Source: Burkholderia ubonensis subsp. mesacidophila
GTDB taxonomy: Bacteria > Pseudomonadota > Gammaproteobacteria > Burkholderiales > Burkholderiaceae
NCBI RefSeq assembly: GCF_002097715.1
Contig: NZ_CP020738.1
Location: 2,480,001 to 2,544,000, forward strand
Direction: 5' to 3'
Length of the DNA: 64,000 bases
The notes beneath the pieces are model-generated. The model was not told where the DNA came from. It did no database searches and saw only the letters and a list, made by a program, of their open reading frames with translations. The first letter of the stretch is position 1; each line of letters opens with the position of its first letter. Position numbers and translations under genes: made by a program. Positions 44,652-54,327 of this stretch are shown here, one piece after another.

Positions 44652-45311
44652 TTACGAAAACAGGCTTTGCAGGAACAGCATCGGACGGAACGAGATTGGC
44701 CGGGCATCCGGATCCAGCCACAAACGGATCGCATACACGGCGTAGGCCGGCGCCTCGCGCCAGCTCGAGTAGAGGTCGCGCAGCTGGAATTGGCGCGGAT
44801 ACGCGGCGTAGATCCGCACGTCGCCCGCCCCTATGCGCTGGAACGCGAGCCGCGCCCGCGCGAGGTGGTAGTACTGGCTGACGAGCAGCACGCGCGACGC
44901 CCGATGCGCGCGCAGGTAGGCCATCGCATGCTGCGCCGTCGCGAGCGTGTTGTCGCCCTGGTCGTCGACGACGATCCGGTCGGCCGGCACGCCGCGCGCG
45001 ATCAGGTAAGCGCGCATCGCGGCGGCTTCGTCGAGCCCGGGCCCGTCGATCGCGCCGCTGACGAAAATCACCGGGCACCGGCCGGCCTGGTGGCAACGCA
45101 CGCCCACGTCGAGGCGGGCGGCCAGCAGCGGCTTCGGGGCGCCTTGCGCATCGAGCGCATTGCCGAAAATCACCGCGACGTCGGCCGCCCCGTCGGGCAT
45201 GCGCAAACCACCGACGACCAGCCCGACGGCGCACAGCAGCCACACGAACGCGACGAACGCGCATGCGCGGCCGATCCGGCCGATGATTCCCCGGTTTCCT
45301 GCCTGCTTCAA
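44652..45311 (-). CDS. YdcF/SanA-type DUF218 membrane protein
   Basis: 219 aa with a TTG start at 45311 (GAGAGG upstream); a GTG at 45368 is the alternative and no ATG is available in frame. One N-terminal helix (CAFVAFVWLLCAVGLVVGGL), then the DUF218 core: VAVIFGNALDAQGAPKPLLAARLDVG, CPVIFVSGAIDGPGLDEAAAMRAYLI, DNTLATAQHAMAYLRAH and VSQYYHLARARLAFQRIG. E. coli SanA and YdcF belong here and are linked to envelope integrity. It probably faces the periplasm, anchored in the inner membrane. Confidence 0.88.
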   Translation of the reverse strand: MKQAGNRGIIGRIGRACAFVAFVWLLCAVGLVVGGLRMPDGAADVAVIFGNALDAQGAPKPLLAARLDVGVRCHQAGRCPVIFVSGAIDGPGLDEAAAMRAYLIARGVPADRIVVDDQGDNTLATAQHAMAYLRAHRASRVLLVSQYYHLARARLAFQRIGAGDVRIYAAYPRQFQLRDLYSSWREAPAYAVYAIRLWLDPDARPISFRPMLFLQSLFS

Positions 45312-45529
45312 TATGGTTGGCCTCTCAGGTCGCCCGATTCCGCAACCGGCGTCGCCGGTGCGCGTCACGCGCCGCTCGCGCGGACGCGACGGCGCGTGAC
45401 ACTAGCATGCCGCGCCGAAACCTGTCCACGAACCGGGGAGACGGAGATCGCCGGCCGACGCCGGCAGCGGGCACCGGGAGCCGGGCCGCGTGGAAGGAAA
45501 GGAAGAAAGGAAGCGGAACGCGCCGCGTG

Positions 45530-46564
45530 TCAGGCCGCCGCGCGCATCGGCACGCGGCCCATCGCCGCCGCCGCGCCGCGGACCGCGCAGGTCAGCGGAT
45601 CGTCGGCGACCCGCGCCGCGAGCCCGGTCTCGTCGTGCAGCCGCTTGCCGAGGTTCGCGAGCAGCGAGCCGCCGCCCGTCAGCACGATGCCGCGGTCCGC
45701 GATGTCGGTGACGAGTTCGGGCGGCGCGTTCTCGAGGGTGCGCTTGACCGCGCCCACCACCGCGTTCAGCGGCGCGACAAGCGCGTCGGCGACGTCGTGG
45801 TTGCTGAGCTCGATCGTGCGCGGCAGGCCGTCGACGACGCTGCGCCCGACCACCCGCATTGTTTCGCGCGGCACGCCGGCGCTCGCGGTGCCGATCGTCT
45901 TCTTCACGTGCTCGGCGGTCTGCTCGCCGAGCTGCACGCCGTACAGCGCGCGGACGTGGTTGACGATCGCCGCGTCGAACTGTTCGCCGCCGACGCGGAT
46001 CGCCTCGCGATAGACGACGCCGCCCAGCGCGACTACCGCGACCTCGGTCGTGCCGCCGCCGATATCGACGACCAGCGAGCCGATCGCGTCGGTCACCGGC
46101 AGGCCCGCGCCGAACGCGGCGGCGAGCGCCTCGTCGACCAGCGTGACGCGCGCGGCGCCGGCCGCGAGCGCCGCCTCGGACAACGCATGCCGCTCGACGG
46201 CCGTAGCGCCTGACGGCACGCACAGCGTGACCTCGACGCGCCGGCCGAACCGCGAGCGCGTGCGCGACATGTCGATGAAGTGACGGATCATCTGCTCGGC
46301 CGCGTGCGCGTCGGCGATCACGCCGTGCTGCAGCGGCCGCACCGCCTCCAGATGGACGGGCTCGCGGCCGAGCAGCGCTTTCGCGCGCTCGCCGACCGCC
46401 TCGAGCGTCGGCCGCGTGACCACGCTGTCCGGCTTGCGGAAACAGATGACCGAAGGCTGATTCAGCACCACGCCCCGGTCATGCGTGTAGATCCGCGTGC
46501 TCGCGGTACCCGGATCGATCGCGACGGGGTGCGCGAACAGCTTTCCGAACAGCGGTGTCGACAT
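45530..46564 (-). CDS. MreB-like rod-shape protein (stand-alone paralogue)
   Basis: 344 aa from ATG 46564, typical MreB length. Actin-fold phosphate motifs: VAIDPGTASTRIY (phosphate 1), LVVDIGGGTTEVAVVALGG (phosphate 2) and GIVLTGGGSLLANLGKRL (adenosine). It begins MSTPLFGKLFAHPVAIDPG. No mreC, mreD or rodA gene is near, so it is probably a second copy besides the usual mreBCD operon. Its role in cell shape is unproven. It is divergent from the patatin gene, whose start lies 257 bp away. Confidence 0.9.
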   Translation of the reverse strand: MSTPLFGKLFAHPVAIDPGTASTRIYTHDRGVVLNQPSVICFRKPDSVVTRPTLEAVGERAKALLGREPVHLEAVRPLQHGVIADAHAAEQMIRHFIDMSRTRSRFGRRVEVTLCVPSGATAVERHALSEAALAAGAARVTLVDEALAAAFGAGLPVTDAIGSLVVDIGGGTTEVAVVALGGVVYREAIRVGGEQFDAAIVNHVRALYGVQLGEQTAEHVKKTIGTASAGVPRETMRVVGRSVVDGLPRTIELSNHDVADALVAPLNAVVGAVKRTLENAPPELVTDIADRGIVLTGGGSLLANLGKRLHDETGLAARVADDPLTCAVRGAAAAMGRVPMRAAA

Positions 46565-46820
46565 GATCAAACCTTTACGAGCGGGCAAAAACGTTTCCGG
46601 CGACGCACGACGCGTGCCGGCCCATCCCCGCCTTAGCGGCAAATTATGCCGACACTTTAGACAGTTCACGTGATTTTTTCGCGAAGGTATCGTTTGCGCC
46701 ACGCCGACTGCGTCCCGACAACGCGCTCCGGGTCTCGCTTCCGCCCCGCAAAACACGTTAATCTCTCGGTTTTGCCTGCTTCCCGCAGGCTTCCGACGCC
46801 CATCACGCCTGCTAACCACG

Positions 46821-49202
46821 ATGACAGCGCCTGATTCTTACCGCTGGCGAGGGGTGCGCAGCCTCTGCCCGACGCTCGCCGCCCTGTGGTGCTGCGCCGC
46901 CATCGCGCAACCCGTGCCGGCCGCGGGCGCGTCCGCTTCGCCCGACGCCGCCCCGCCCCCGAATGCTTCGCACGCCTGCCATCCCGACGGCGGCCCGGCC
47001 GGCCGGCCGGCGGTCGGCCTCGTGCTGTCCGGCGGCGGCGCGCGCGGCTACGCCCATCTCGGCGTGCTGAAGGTGCTCGAGGAAAACCGCATCCCGATCG
47101 ATTGCATCGCCGGCACCAGCATGGGCGCCGTGGTCGGCGGCCTGTACGCCAGCGGGATGCCCGCCGCCGACATGCAGAAGCGCCTGTCGGAAACGAATCT
47201 CGCGGACGTCGCGTTCGACGTGACCGAGCGCGCGGACCTGCCGCAGAGCCGCCGCGAGGACGAGCGGCTGTACGCGAACGGCGTGACGCTCGGCTTCAGC
47301 GGCAAGGGCGTGAAAGCCCCGGCCGGGCTCGTGCAGGGCAACCGGCTGCAGGCGCTGCTCGCCGACTGGACCGCCGCCATGCCGATCAACCAGCCGTTCG
47401 ACCAGCTGCCGATCCCGTATCGCGCGATCGCGACCGACCTGCAGACCGGGCAGATGGTGGTGCTCGACCGCGGCTCGCTGCCGCTCGCGATCCGCGCGAG
47501 CATGGCGATGCCGGGCCTGTTCGCGCCCGCCGAGATCAACGACCGGGCGCTGGTGGACGGCGGCCTCGTCAGCAACCTGCCCGTCGATACCGCGCGGCAG
47601 ATGGGCGCGGACGTCGTGATCGCGGTCGACATCGGCTCGCAGTTGCGGCCGCTCGACGCGCTCGCGTCGCCTGCCGACGTGATGCAGCAGATGGTCGGCA
47701 TCCTGATCCGCCAGAACGTGGCGTCGCAACGCAAGCAGCTCACGTCGCAGGATGTGCTGCTCACGCCCGAGCTCGGCTCGCTCACGTTCACCGACTTCCA
47801 GAAGGCGAACGAGGCGATCGCCGCCGGCGCGGCCGCCGCGACCGCGGCGCTGCCGCGCCTGAAGCGCTACGCGCTCACGCCGGAGCAGTACGCCGCCTAC
47901 CGGGCGTCGCACACGCAGCCGCTGCCGCCGGCGGTCCGGATCACCGACATCGAGATCCGGACCAACGGCGGCGTGCCGAAACGGGTCGTCCGGGACGCGC
48001 TGCACGTGAAGCCCGGCGACACCTACGACCCGAACGCGGTCAGCCGGGACCTGCTGTCGCTCACGACGAGCGGCAATTTCGAGAGCGTCACGCAGCAGGT
48101 CGTCAGCCACGGCGACGAGAACCGGCTCGTGATCGACGCGCGCGAGAAATATTGGGGTCCGAACTTCCTGCTGTTCGGCCTCGGCATGTCGAGCAGTTCG
48201 ACCGACCAGGGCGGGTTCCGGCTGCACGTCGGCTACCGGCGCCCGTGGCTCACCGAATCCGGCCTCGAGTTCCGCACGGACGCGACGGTCGGCAGCGACC
48301 TGGATGCGGTGCACGTCGAGCTGCGCCAGCCGCTGTCGGTGAAGTACGGCGACTACATCGCGCCGTACGCCGAATACCAGCGCCGCTACGCGAATCTGTA
48401 CGACGAAAACGTCGACGTGAAGGTCACGCAGTACATGATCCAGACGGCGCGCGCCGGCATCGACTTCGGCGTGCCGATAGGGCGGCTCGGCGATTTCCGG
48501 ATCGGCCTCGCCTATACGCACAGCCACGGCTCGCCGACCTACAACCTGCCATTCAACTTCGACGACAACGGCCAGACGACGCTGCTGTTCTCCAGCTACT
48601 CCGCGGACGCGCTGTCGGCCCGTGCGCGGCTCGTGATCGACCAGCTCGACGATCCGATGTTCCCGCGCAAGGGCTACTTCGCCGATTTCCGCGTCGAACG
48701 CTCGCTGATGTCGCGCAACGGCGCGTCGTCGGATACGATCGATTCCAGGATCACCGACGCGCCGTACACCGAGCTGTACGGCAAGCTGATGGTCGCGCAG
48801 CAGTTCGGCCGGCACAGCGTCAGCGCGGGCGTCGAGGGCGGCAAGAGCATCGGCGGCACGAACCTGATCAACGCATTCAACTTCACGCTCGGCGGGTTCC
48901 AGCACCTGTCGGCCTACGCGGCCGACCAGCTGAACGGCGATTCGCTCGTCTACGGGCAGATGACCTACATGAACCAGCTGGCGACGTTCACTTCGTCGCC
49001 CGTCAAGGCGCTCTTCGTCGGTGCGAGCGCGGAGGTCGGCAACGTGTGGTCGGGCGGCTCGGGGATCGGCGGCGGCGCGCTCAAGCAGAGCTACACGTTC
49101 TTCACCAGCCTGACGACCACGTTCGGTCCGGTGTACATGGGTATCGCGCTCGCGCCGGGCGGCCGGCGCAACATCTACGTGCAGCTCGGCCGCACGTACT
49201 GA
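46821..49202 (+). CDS. PlpD-type patatin phospholipase with outer-membrane barrel (type Vd)
   Basis: 793 aa. A signal peptide (LAALWCCAAIAQPVPA) is followed by a patatin domain (about 62-270): oxyanion GGGARGYAHLGVLK, nucleophile GTSMG with S100, and catalytic Asp in LVDGG (D246). A POTRA-like region (about 370-450) leads into a BamA/TamA-like 16-strand barrel to the C-terminus ending YVQLGRTY. This fits PlpD-type self-secreting phospholipases that expose or release the lipase. It is divergent from the mreB-like gene. Lipid substrate unknown. Confidence 0.92.
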   Translation: MTAPDSYRWRGVRSLCPTLAALWCCAAIAQPVPAAGASASPDAAPPPNASHACHPDGGPAGRPAVGLVLSGGGARGYAHLGVLKVLEENRIPIDCIAGTSMGAVVGGLYASGMPAADMQKRLSETNLADVAFDVTERADLPQSRREDERLYANGVTLGFSGKGVKAPAGLVQGNRLQALLADWTAAMPINQPFDQLPIPYRAIATDLQTGQMVVLDRGSLPLAIRASMAMPGLFAPAEINDRALVDGGLVSNLPVDTARQMGADVVIAVDIGSQLRPLDALASPADVMQQMVGILIRQNVASQRKQLTSQDVLLTPELGSLTFTDFQKANEAIAAGAAAATAALPRLKRYALTPEQYAAYRASHTQPLPPAVRITDIEIRTNGGVPKRVVRDALHVKPGDTYDPNAVSRDLLSLTTSGNFESVTQQVVSHGDENRLVIDAREKYWGPNFLLFGLGMSSSSTDQGGFRLHVGYRRPWLTESGLEFRTDATVGSDLDAVHVELRQPLSVKYGDYIAPYAEYQRRYANLYDENVDVKVTQYMIQTARAGIDFGVPIGRLGDFRIGLAYTHSHGSPTYNLPFNFDDNGQTTLLFSSYSADALSARARLVIDQLDDPMFPRKGYFADFRVERSLMSRNGASSDTIDSRITDAPYTELYGKLMVAQQFGRHSVSAGVEGGKSIGGTNLINAFNFTLGGFQHLSAYAADQLNGDSLVYGQMTYMNQLATFTSSPVKALFVGASAEVGNVWSGGSGIGGGALKQSYTFFTSLTTTFGPVYMGIALAPGGRRNIYVQLGRTY

Positions 49203-49242
49203 CGCGGCGCGCGGGCGCGCGCAAGGCCGGCTGCCGCGCCGG

Positions 49243-50400
49243 TCATGCGGGCCAGCTGATTTCGAAGCGCGCGCCGCCGAGTTCGGCCGGATCGACCGCC
49301 GCGATCCGGCCGTTGTGCGCATGCAGCACCTGCCGCGTGATCGCGAGGCCGAGGCCGTAGCCGCCGGTGCGGCGGTCGAGCCGCACGAACGCGTCGAAGA
49401 TCCGCTCGCGCTCGGATTCGGGCACGCCGGGGCCGTCGTCCTCGACGTAGACGCCGATGTTGCCGTGGTCGATCGCGATGCCGACCGCGATGCGCGAACG
49501 CGCGTACTTGCTCGCGTTGCGCAGCAGGTTGCGCATCGCGTACGACATCAGCCGCCGGTCCATCTCCACGCGCACGTCGGTCGCGATCGCGATGCGCGTC
49601 TCGATCGTCTTCTCCGGATACAGCAGCGCGGCGTCGTTGACCTGATGCTCGAGCCATGCGGCCAGCGCCGTCGGCTCGAGGTTCGACTGCAGCGAACTGT
49701 ATTCGAGCCGCGCGTAGGTCAGGCTCATGTCGATCAGGTCGTCGAGCTCGGTGACGTCCAGCGCGATGCTGTCGAGCGCGCTCTCGTACTCGGCCGCCGA
49801 GCCGGGCTCGCGCAGGATCTCGAGCGCGAAGCGCACGCGTGCGAGCGGCGTGCGCAGCTCGTGCGAGATGCCGTTCGTGAGGTCGCGCTGCGCGGCGATC
49901 AGGCGCTCCATCCGCATCGCGAGCGCGTTCAGCGTGCGCGCGAGCGGGCCGATGATCACGCTGTGCGATTCGCGCGCGCGCGTGTTGAAGCGCCCGCCCG
50001 TGAAGTCGATCGCGCGCTCGCGCACCATCACGAGGTCCGACCACACCGGCCGCATCCAGCGGTACGCGGCCAGCGCGGGCGCGGCGAACACGAACGCAAG
50101 CACGAGCCACACGTCGCCCGGCAGCGCGTCGAACGCATGCCACACGAGGCGCGGCGACAGCACGAAGCAGAGCGCGAGCGCCGGCACGAGCGCCGTCAGC
50201 AGCACGAGGCCGAGCAGATGCAGGTAGGTGCGCACGTACAGGCGCGACCAGCTCGGGATGCGGTCGGCGCGCGTGTCGGTCCATGCGCGGCGGAAATGCA
50301 TCCAGCGCCATTTGACGTAGCGCAGCGGCGACAGGGGGGGCGCATCGGGATGCGCGGCGGTTCGTTTGATCATCTCGGGTCTCGGCCAGGGCCTGTTCAC
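49243..50400 (-). CDS. Sensor histidine kinase, RstB-like
   Basis: 385 aa from GTG 50400; an ATG at 50373 is an alternative. Two transmembrane segments (about 60-83 and 95-110) with almost no periplasmic domain, then HAMP, H-box GISHELRTPLARVRFALE, N-box RNLLRNASKYA, G1 VEDDGPGVP and G2 GGYGLGLAITR. The short sensor region suggests intramembrane or membrane-stress sensing. It lies 33 bp downstream of the response regulator, in an operon. Confidence 0.92.
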   Translation of the reverse strand: MNRPWPRPEMIKRTAAHPDAPPLSPLRYVKWRWMHFRRAWTDTRADRIPSWSRLYVRTYLHLLGLVLLTALVPALALCFVLSPRLVWHAFDALPGDVWLVLAFVFAAPALAAYRWMRPVWSDLVMVRERAIDFTGGRFNTRARESHSVIIGPLARTLNALAMRMERLIAAQRDLTNGISHELRTPLARVRFALEILREPGSAAEYESALDSIALDVTELDDLIDMSLTYARLEYSSLQSNLEPTALAAWLEHQVNDAALLYPEKTIETRIAIATDVRVEMDRRLMSYAMRNLLRNASKYARSRIAVGIAIDHGNIGVYVEDDGPGVPESERERIFDAFVRLDRRTGGYGLGLAITRQVLHAHNGRIAAVDPAELGGARFEISWPA

Positions 50401-50433
50401 GCTAACAACGGGCTTGCGCCGGCCCGCGCGGCG

Positions 50434-51144
50434 TCAGTCCCACGCATGCTTGCTGAACTGGTAGCCCTTGCTGCGGATCGTCTTGATCCGCTGCGGGTTG
50501 CTCGCGTCGTCGCGCAGCTTGCGGCGCAGCTTCGAGATACGCCCGTCGATCGTGCGGTCGAGGCCGTCGAATTCGACGCCGCGCAGCTGCAGCATCAGGT
50601 CGTCGCGGCTGACGACCTCGCCCGCATGGCAGACGAGCACCCACAGCAGGTCGAACTCGGCCGACGTCAGGTCCGGCAAGCTGCCGTCCGGCAGCACGAC
50701 GGTGCGGTCGGTGCGGTCGATCGAGAACTTGCCGAACGTATGGCGCTCCGGCTGCGGGGCCGAGCTGTCGGCGACGCGCGCCGGCGCGCGGCGCAGTTGC
50801 GCCTTGATCCGTGCGAGCAGGATGCGCGGCTCGACCGGCTTGTGCACGTAGTCGTCCGCGCCGATCTCGAGGCCGAGCAGCTCGTCGAACGGCTCGTCGC
50901 GCGCGGTCACCATGATGATCACGCCGTCGTACTGCTTGCGCGCCTCGCGGCATATCTCGAAACCGTCCTTGCCCGGCAGGTTCACGTCGAGGATGACGAG
51001 ATCCGGGCGGGTGGACAGGATCGCCGGCACGGCGGCATCACCGTGCAGCACGGTGTCGACTTCATAGTCGTTCTTGCGCAGATAGCCGGCGATCAGCGTG
51101 GATAGGCGAGTGTCGTCTTCGACGAGCAGGATCCGGAAAGACAT
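50434..51144 (-). CDS. OmpR-family response regulator, RstA-like
   Basis: 236 aa from ATG 51144 (MSFRILLVEDDTRLS). Receiver: acidic pair LVEDD, phosphoacceptor in LVILDVNLPGKDG, conserved Thr/Lys in MVTARD and YVHKPV. Output winged helix with LTSAEFDLLWVLVCHAG and TIDGRISKLRRKLRD, GYQFSKHAWD. It resembles RstA/OmpR-type regulators of envelope or acid stress. Partner kinase gene is directly downstream. Confidence 0.92.
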   Translation of the reverse strand: MSFRILLVEDDTRLSTLIAGYLRKNDYEVDTVLHGDAAVPAILSTRPDLVILDVNLPGKDGFEICREARKQYDGVIIMVTARDEPFDELLGLEIGADDYVHKPVEPRILLARIKAQLRRAPARVADSSAPQPERHTFGKFSIDRTDRTVVLPDGSLPDLTSAEFDLLWVLVCHAGEVVSRDDLMLQLRGVEFDGLDRTIDGRISKLRRKLRDDASNPQRIKTIRSKGYQFSKHAWD

Positions 51145-51366
51145 GGGCAAACAATCGGTTCAACAGGGAAGCGGCGCCGAAACGGACAAGGTTCGGCGGC
51201 CGAAACGTACCGCATGATACTGCGCCTGCCGGTCGCGCATCTTCATATCTCAAAAATGAGGGCACAAATGCCGCCCGGCGACGCATGGCGCTTGACGAAT
51301 CCGCGCCGAGACGGTTCCATACGGGCTCGCCGCAATCCGGGCGCCGCGCCGCCCTCGCCTGACGTC

Positions 51367-52281
51367 ATGAAATACCAAGCGATCCTCGAACGCATCCATA
51401 CCGAACTCGCCCCCTGGATCGGCCAGGGCCGTGTCGCCGACTACATCCCCGAACTCGCGAAAGTGCCCGCCGACAAGTTCGGCATGGCGGTCGTGACGCT
51501 CGACGGAAACGTTTACGCGGTCGGTGACGCGCATGAGCGCTTCTCGATCCAGAGCATCTCGAAGCTGTTTGCGTGCACGCTCGCGTTCCAGCTACTCGGC
51601 GACGCGCTGTGGGAGCGGGTCGGGCGCGAGCCGTCGGGCAACGCGTTCAACTCGCTCGTCCAGCTCGAGACCGAGCGCGGCAAGCCGCGCAACCCGTTCA
51701 TCAACGCGGGCGCGCTCGTCGTCACCGACGTGCTGTGCCGCCGCTTCGTGAAGGCCGAGACCGCGCTCGTCGAATTCGTGCGGCGGCTGATCGGCGCGAC
51801 CGACATCGACTACGATTCGCGCGTCGCGCTGTCGGAGCTGCAGCACGCCGAGCGCAACCGCGCGATGGCGCACTTCATGGCGAGCTTCGGCAACATGCAG
51901 ATGCCGCCCGAGACGGTCGTCGACGCGTACTGCCGCCAGTGCGCGATCGAGATGAACTGCGTCGAGCTCGCGCGCGCCGCGCTGTTCCTCGCGAACGGCG
52001 GCGTCGCGCCGGCCACCGGCGAACGGATCGTCGATTCGAGCTCCGCGAAACGGCTTTCGGCGCTGATGCTGACCTGCGGCACCTACGACGCGGCCGGCGA
52101 CTTCGTGTACCGGGTCGGCCTGCCCGCGAAGAGCGGCGTCGGCGGCGGGATCGTCGCGGTGCTGCCCGGCGAGATGGCCGTGTGCGTGTGGGCGCCGGGG
52201 CTGGACGCGAATGGGAACTCGCTTGCGGGGACGTTGGCGCTGGAGTGGTTGACGACTTATTCGGGAAGGTCGATTTTTTGA
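51367..52281 (+). CDS. glsA: Glutaminase
   Basis: 304 aa from ATG 51367. The serine-dependent glutaminase family is clear: FSIQSISKLFACTLAF with the S-x-x-K nucleophile, RNPFINAGALVVTD, SALMLTCGTYDAAGDFVYRVG and SGVGGGIVAVLPG. It converts glutamine to glutamate and ammonia. The last 51 bp are repeated, with five differences, 5.2 kb downstream. So the present C-terminus (LEWLTTYSGRSIF) may come from an inserted element rather than the original gene; the alternate end is LEWLTTYSGRSSF. Confidence 0.94.
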   Translation: MKYQAILERIHTELAPWIGQGRVADYIPELAKVPADKFGMAVVTLDGNVYAVGDAHERFSIQSISKLFACTLAFQLLGDALWERVGREPSGNAFNSLVQLETERGKPRNPFINAGALVVTDVLCRRFVKAETALVEFVRRLIGATDIDYDSRVALSELQHAERNRAMAHFMASFGNMQMPPETVVDAYCRQCAIEMNCVELARAALFLANGGVAPATGERIVDSSSAKRLSALMLTCGTYDAAGDFVYRVGLPAKSGVGGGIVAVLPGEMAVCVWAPGLDANGNSLAGTLALEWLTTYSGRSIF

Positions 52282-52370
52282 AGCGGCGAAGTTAGGCGCG
52301 CCTCATCTGGCGCAACGGCGGCAGATTCCTATCGGCGCGCGCCGGCGCGCTCAATGGGGAATTCGGCCAT
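52231..52370. repeat. Left island repeat (glsA 3' end plus downstream)
   Basis: Contains the real glsA stop and about 90 bp after it, similar to 57422-57560 at roughly 70% in the downstream part and 46 of 51 in the coding part. The core is at 52250-52265. Confidence 0.6.
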
Positions 52371-52624
52371 CGGCAGCAATCGGCCCACCTCGGCCGTTCG
52401 ACATCGGGTAGGCCGGACGTCTCTTGATGACGGGCAGCGGTCAATCGAGCGCGAGGCACGCTGGCAAGTCATCGGTATTTGCGGGCGGTTCACCACCGTC
52501 AGCGGGACGGCGACCGCTCAACGATCAAGACCGCCCGTTTAGAGCAACTCGGCCTCCGTGACTACTGGCTGCCTCGGGCCAAGCGGGATTCGTCTTACAG
52601 CTACACTATCAGAAGTCGCGCGGG

Positions 52625-53497
52625 CTACGCCCTACGAATAGAATCGCTCATCAGCAAAAGAAGGTCGTGTACGAGCTGGCGATTCGATAGATAGAACAGC
52701 AACATCTCAACATCAACGAAAGCGGGAAAACTCACGCGACCAATCACGTCTTGTACGCGCCTCATCACCATCAAGTAAAACTCATAGGCGTCGCCTTCAG
52801 CGATAGTGCCCGATTTCAGCCAGTCGGCCAGCGTATTGACATACTCACCGTTCGGGACGTCTGGGATGTGCTTGCGTTGTCGCTTGAGGTAGCTCAGCGC
52901 CGCCAGTGTTTGTGAGTCCAAGGTGCTGAGCAGCTTATCGCGGCCAGGGGGAACCGGAAACGCCCGCGCATCAACCCCCTTCATAACGTGGATCGCATTC
53001 AGCGCGAAGGCGATCCGGGCGTCATAAATCAACGCCCATTCAGGCCAAACGAAGTTCAGCCATTTCGACCAACTTGCGATGCCCTTGAAAGGAAAATTGC
53101 AGTTCGCTTGAACACGTAGTTCCTGGAGTGAGCATATGGCAGAGAGGTCCGGGATGGCGGCATTCGTGTACACGCGCGCATATGCTTCAATGGTATCGTC
53201 CCCGTTGCTTCCCAGCGCGCCCCACTGACAGATCACAAATTTGCAAAGCTCGTTCATCTTGAACTGCCGCGTGTTTCCAGCCAGCAGGTGAACTTCTCTC
53301 GCCTTTCTCGCGACGTCAGACCGCAGTGCATTGGTGGCGGCCACACCACCTTCCTTGTCGATCGCGATAAGACCCAGCTTTGCAGCCTCTTTCGGAACGC
53401 CCTTACCCATCTTCCACTTGTAGTCCTTTAGTACCCCGACGTGCGGATCCAAATACGCCGCTACTGCGTCCCCGAACCTCTTTGCCTCTTGATTCAT
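52625..53497 (-). CDS. Island hypothetical protein with an OGG/HhH-like stretch
   Basis: 290 aa from ATG 53497 with AGGA close upstream. No firm family. One stretch, KWLNFVWPEWALIYDARIAFALNAI, has the look of the fold segment seen in some DNA-glycosylase-like and defence-associated proteins (lysine, Pro-Glu, Tyr-Asp-Arg), a weak resemblance. The rest is helical, with Arg/Lys-rich C-terminus. It is soluble, with no signal. Codon use is less GC-biased than outside the island. The function cannot be assigned. The gap 52282-52624 holds only repeat-like, GC-rich non-coding sequence. Confidence 0.7.
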   Translation of the reverse strand: MNQEAKRFGDAVAAYLDPHVGVLKDYKWKMGKGVPKEAAKLGLIAIDKEGGVAATNALRSDVARKAREVHLLAGNTRQFKMNELCKFVICQWGALGSNGDDTIEAYARVYTNAAIPDLSAICSLQELRVQANCNFPFKGIASWSKWLNFVWPEWALIYDARIAFALNAIHVMKGVDARAFPVPPGRDKLLSTLDSQTLAALSYLKRQRKHIPDVPNGEYVNTLADWLKSGTIAEGDAYEFYLMVMRRVQDVIGRVSFPAFVDVEMLLFYLSNRQLVHDLLLLMSDSIRRA

Positions 53498-53661
53498 ATT
53501 CCTGTCGAATCCTTTCCGTCATCCAATATCGTCGCCGGGCCTTGAATGCGGGCTTCTGGTCGTAAGTACATGTTCGTGGCGAGAAAGACTCTCCACAATC
53601 GCCATATCGACAAACTGTTTGACTCAGTCACCTGATTGCCCGCCCGCACCGAGTTCAACCG

Positions 53662-54327
53662 TTAACGATACGGGCCGCCCCCCTGCGAAAGCACTTCCAT
53701 AATGCGCTGGACCTGTATCGACTCACTAACGCCGGTTGCACACCAGACAGCAAAGTGTTCGCAATTGTTGAACACAAGGTCATAGCCGCCCTTCCCCAAC
53801 TGGCCGAGCGCTCGGTCTGCAATCTCATCGGCAGAAAATGTCTTGTATAGATTAGCATTTGGACTGAGCACCGGGCGGCTCCACGGTTGTCGCGGCTTTG
53901 CAATGAAGGACGAAACCCGATAGGTTTCGTGCCTGCGAGACTCATAAATCGATGCCGGGAACGTCACTACCTTCAGTTCCGTTGAGCCGTCCATGAACTC
54001 TTTGAGCGTCGTTTTGATAATTCGGTTGGCGTCGCCTGATAGTTCGCCTGCCCCATTCCTGTTGTTGAAGTGCACGACGGCCGAATCTGAAATGTAGATA
54101 CCGTAATGGTCGTATAACCCGAGACGGCGGCTAACCTTGACCACTGCACCCTTTGTAAGCGCATTGTTCATCGAGAGCTTCGGCACCGTTCCGTGCCCAA
54201 TCGAAACGGCGTACGGGTCTTTCATGATCGCGGGGAAGCTTTCCACTGCGTCTTTGATCCCACTGAATGCGTCCGCAATTGAATCCCAGATGGACATGAC
54301 TCGATCGCTGAATTTAGTTGTCGGCAT
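53662..54327 (-). CDS. LRAT-domain protein (papain-like fold)
   Basis: 221 aa from ATG 54327; a start at 54297 is possible. The LRAT/H-REV107 signatures are present: GLYDHYGIYISDSAVVHF with H74 and H86, and NNCEHFAVWC with catalytic C189. This is the permuted papain fold of lecithin:retinol acyltransferase and related acyltransferase/phospholipase enzymes; bacterial members are poorly characterised. An N-terminal helix (IWDSIADAFSGIKDAVESF) precedes the domain. It lies between two other island genes on the same strand, with ~160 and ~540 bp gaps. Confidence 0.78.
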   Translation of the reverse strand: MPTTKFSDRVMSIWDSIADAFSGIKDAVESFPAIMKDPYAVSIGHGTVPKLSMNNALTKGAVVKVSRRLGLYDHYGIYISDSAVVHFNNRNGAGELSGDANRIIKTTLKEFMDGSTELKVVTFPASIYESRRHETYRVSSFIAKPRQPWSRPVLSPNANLYKTFSADEIADRALGQLGKGGYDLVFNNCEHFAVWCATGVSESIQVQRIMEVLSQGGGPYR

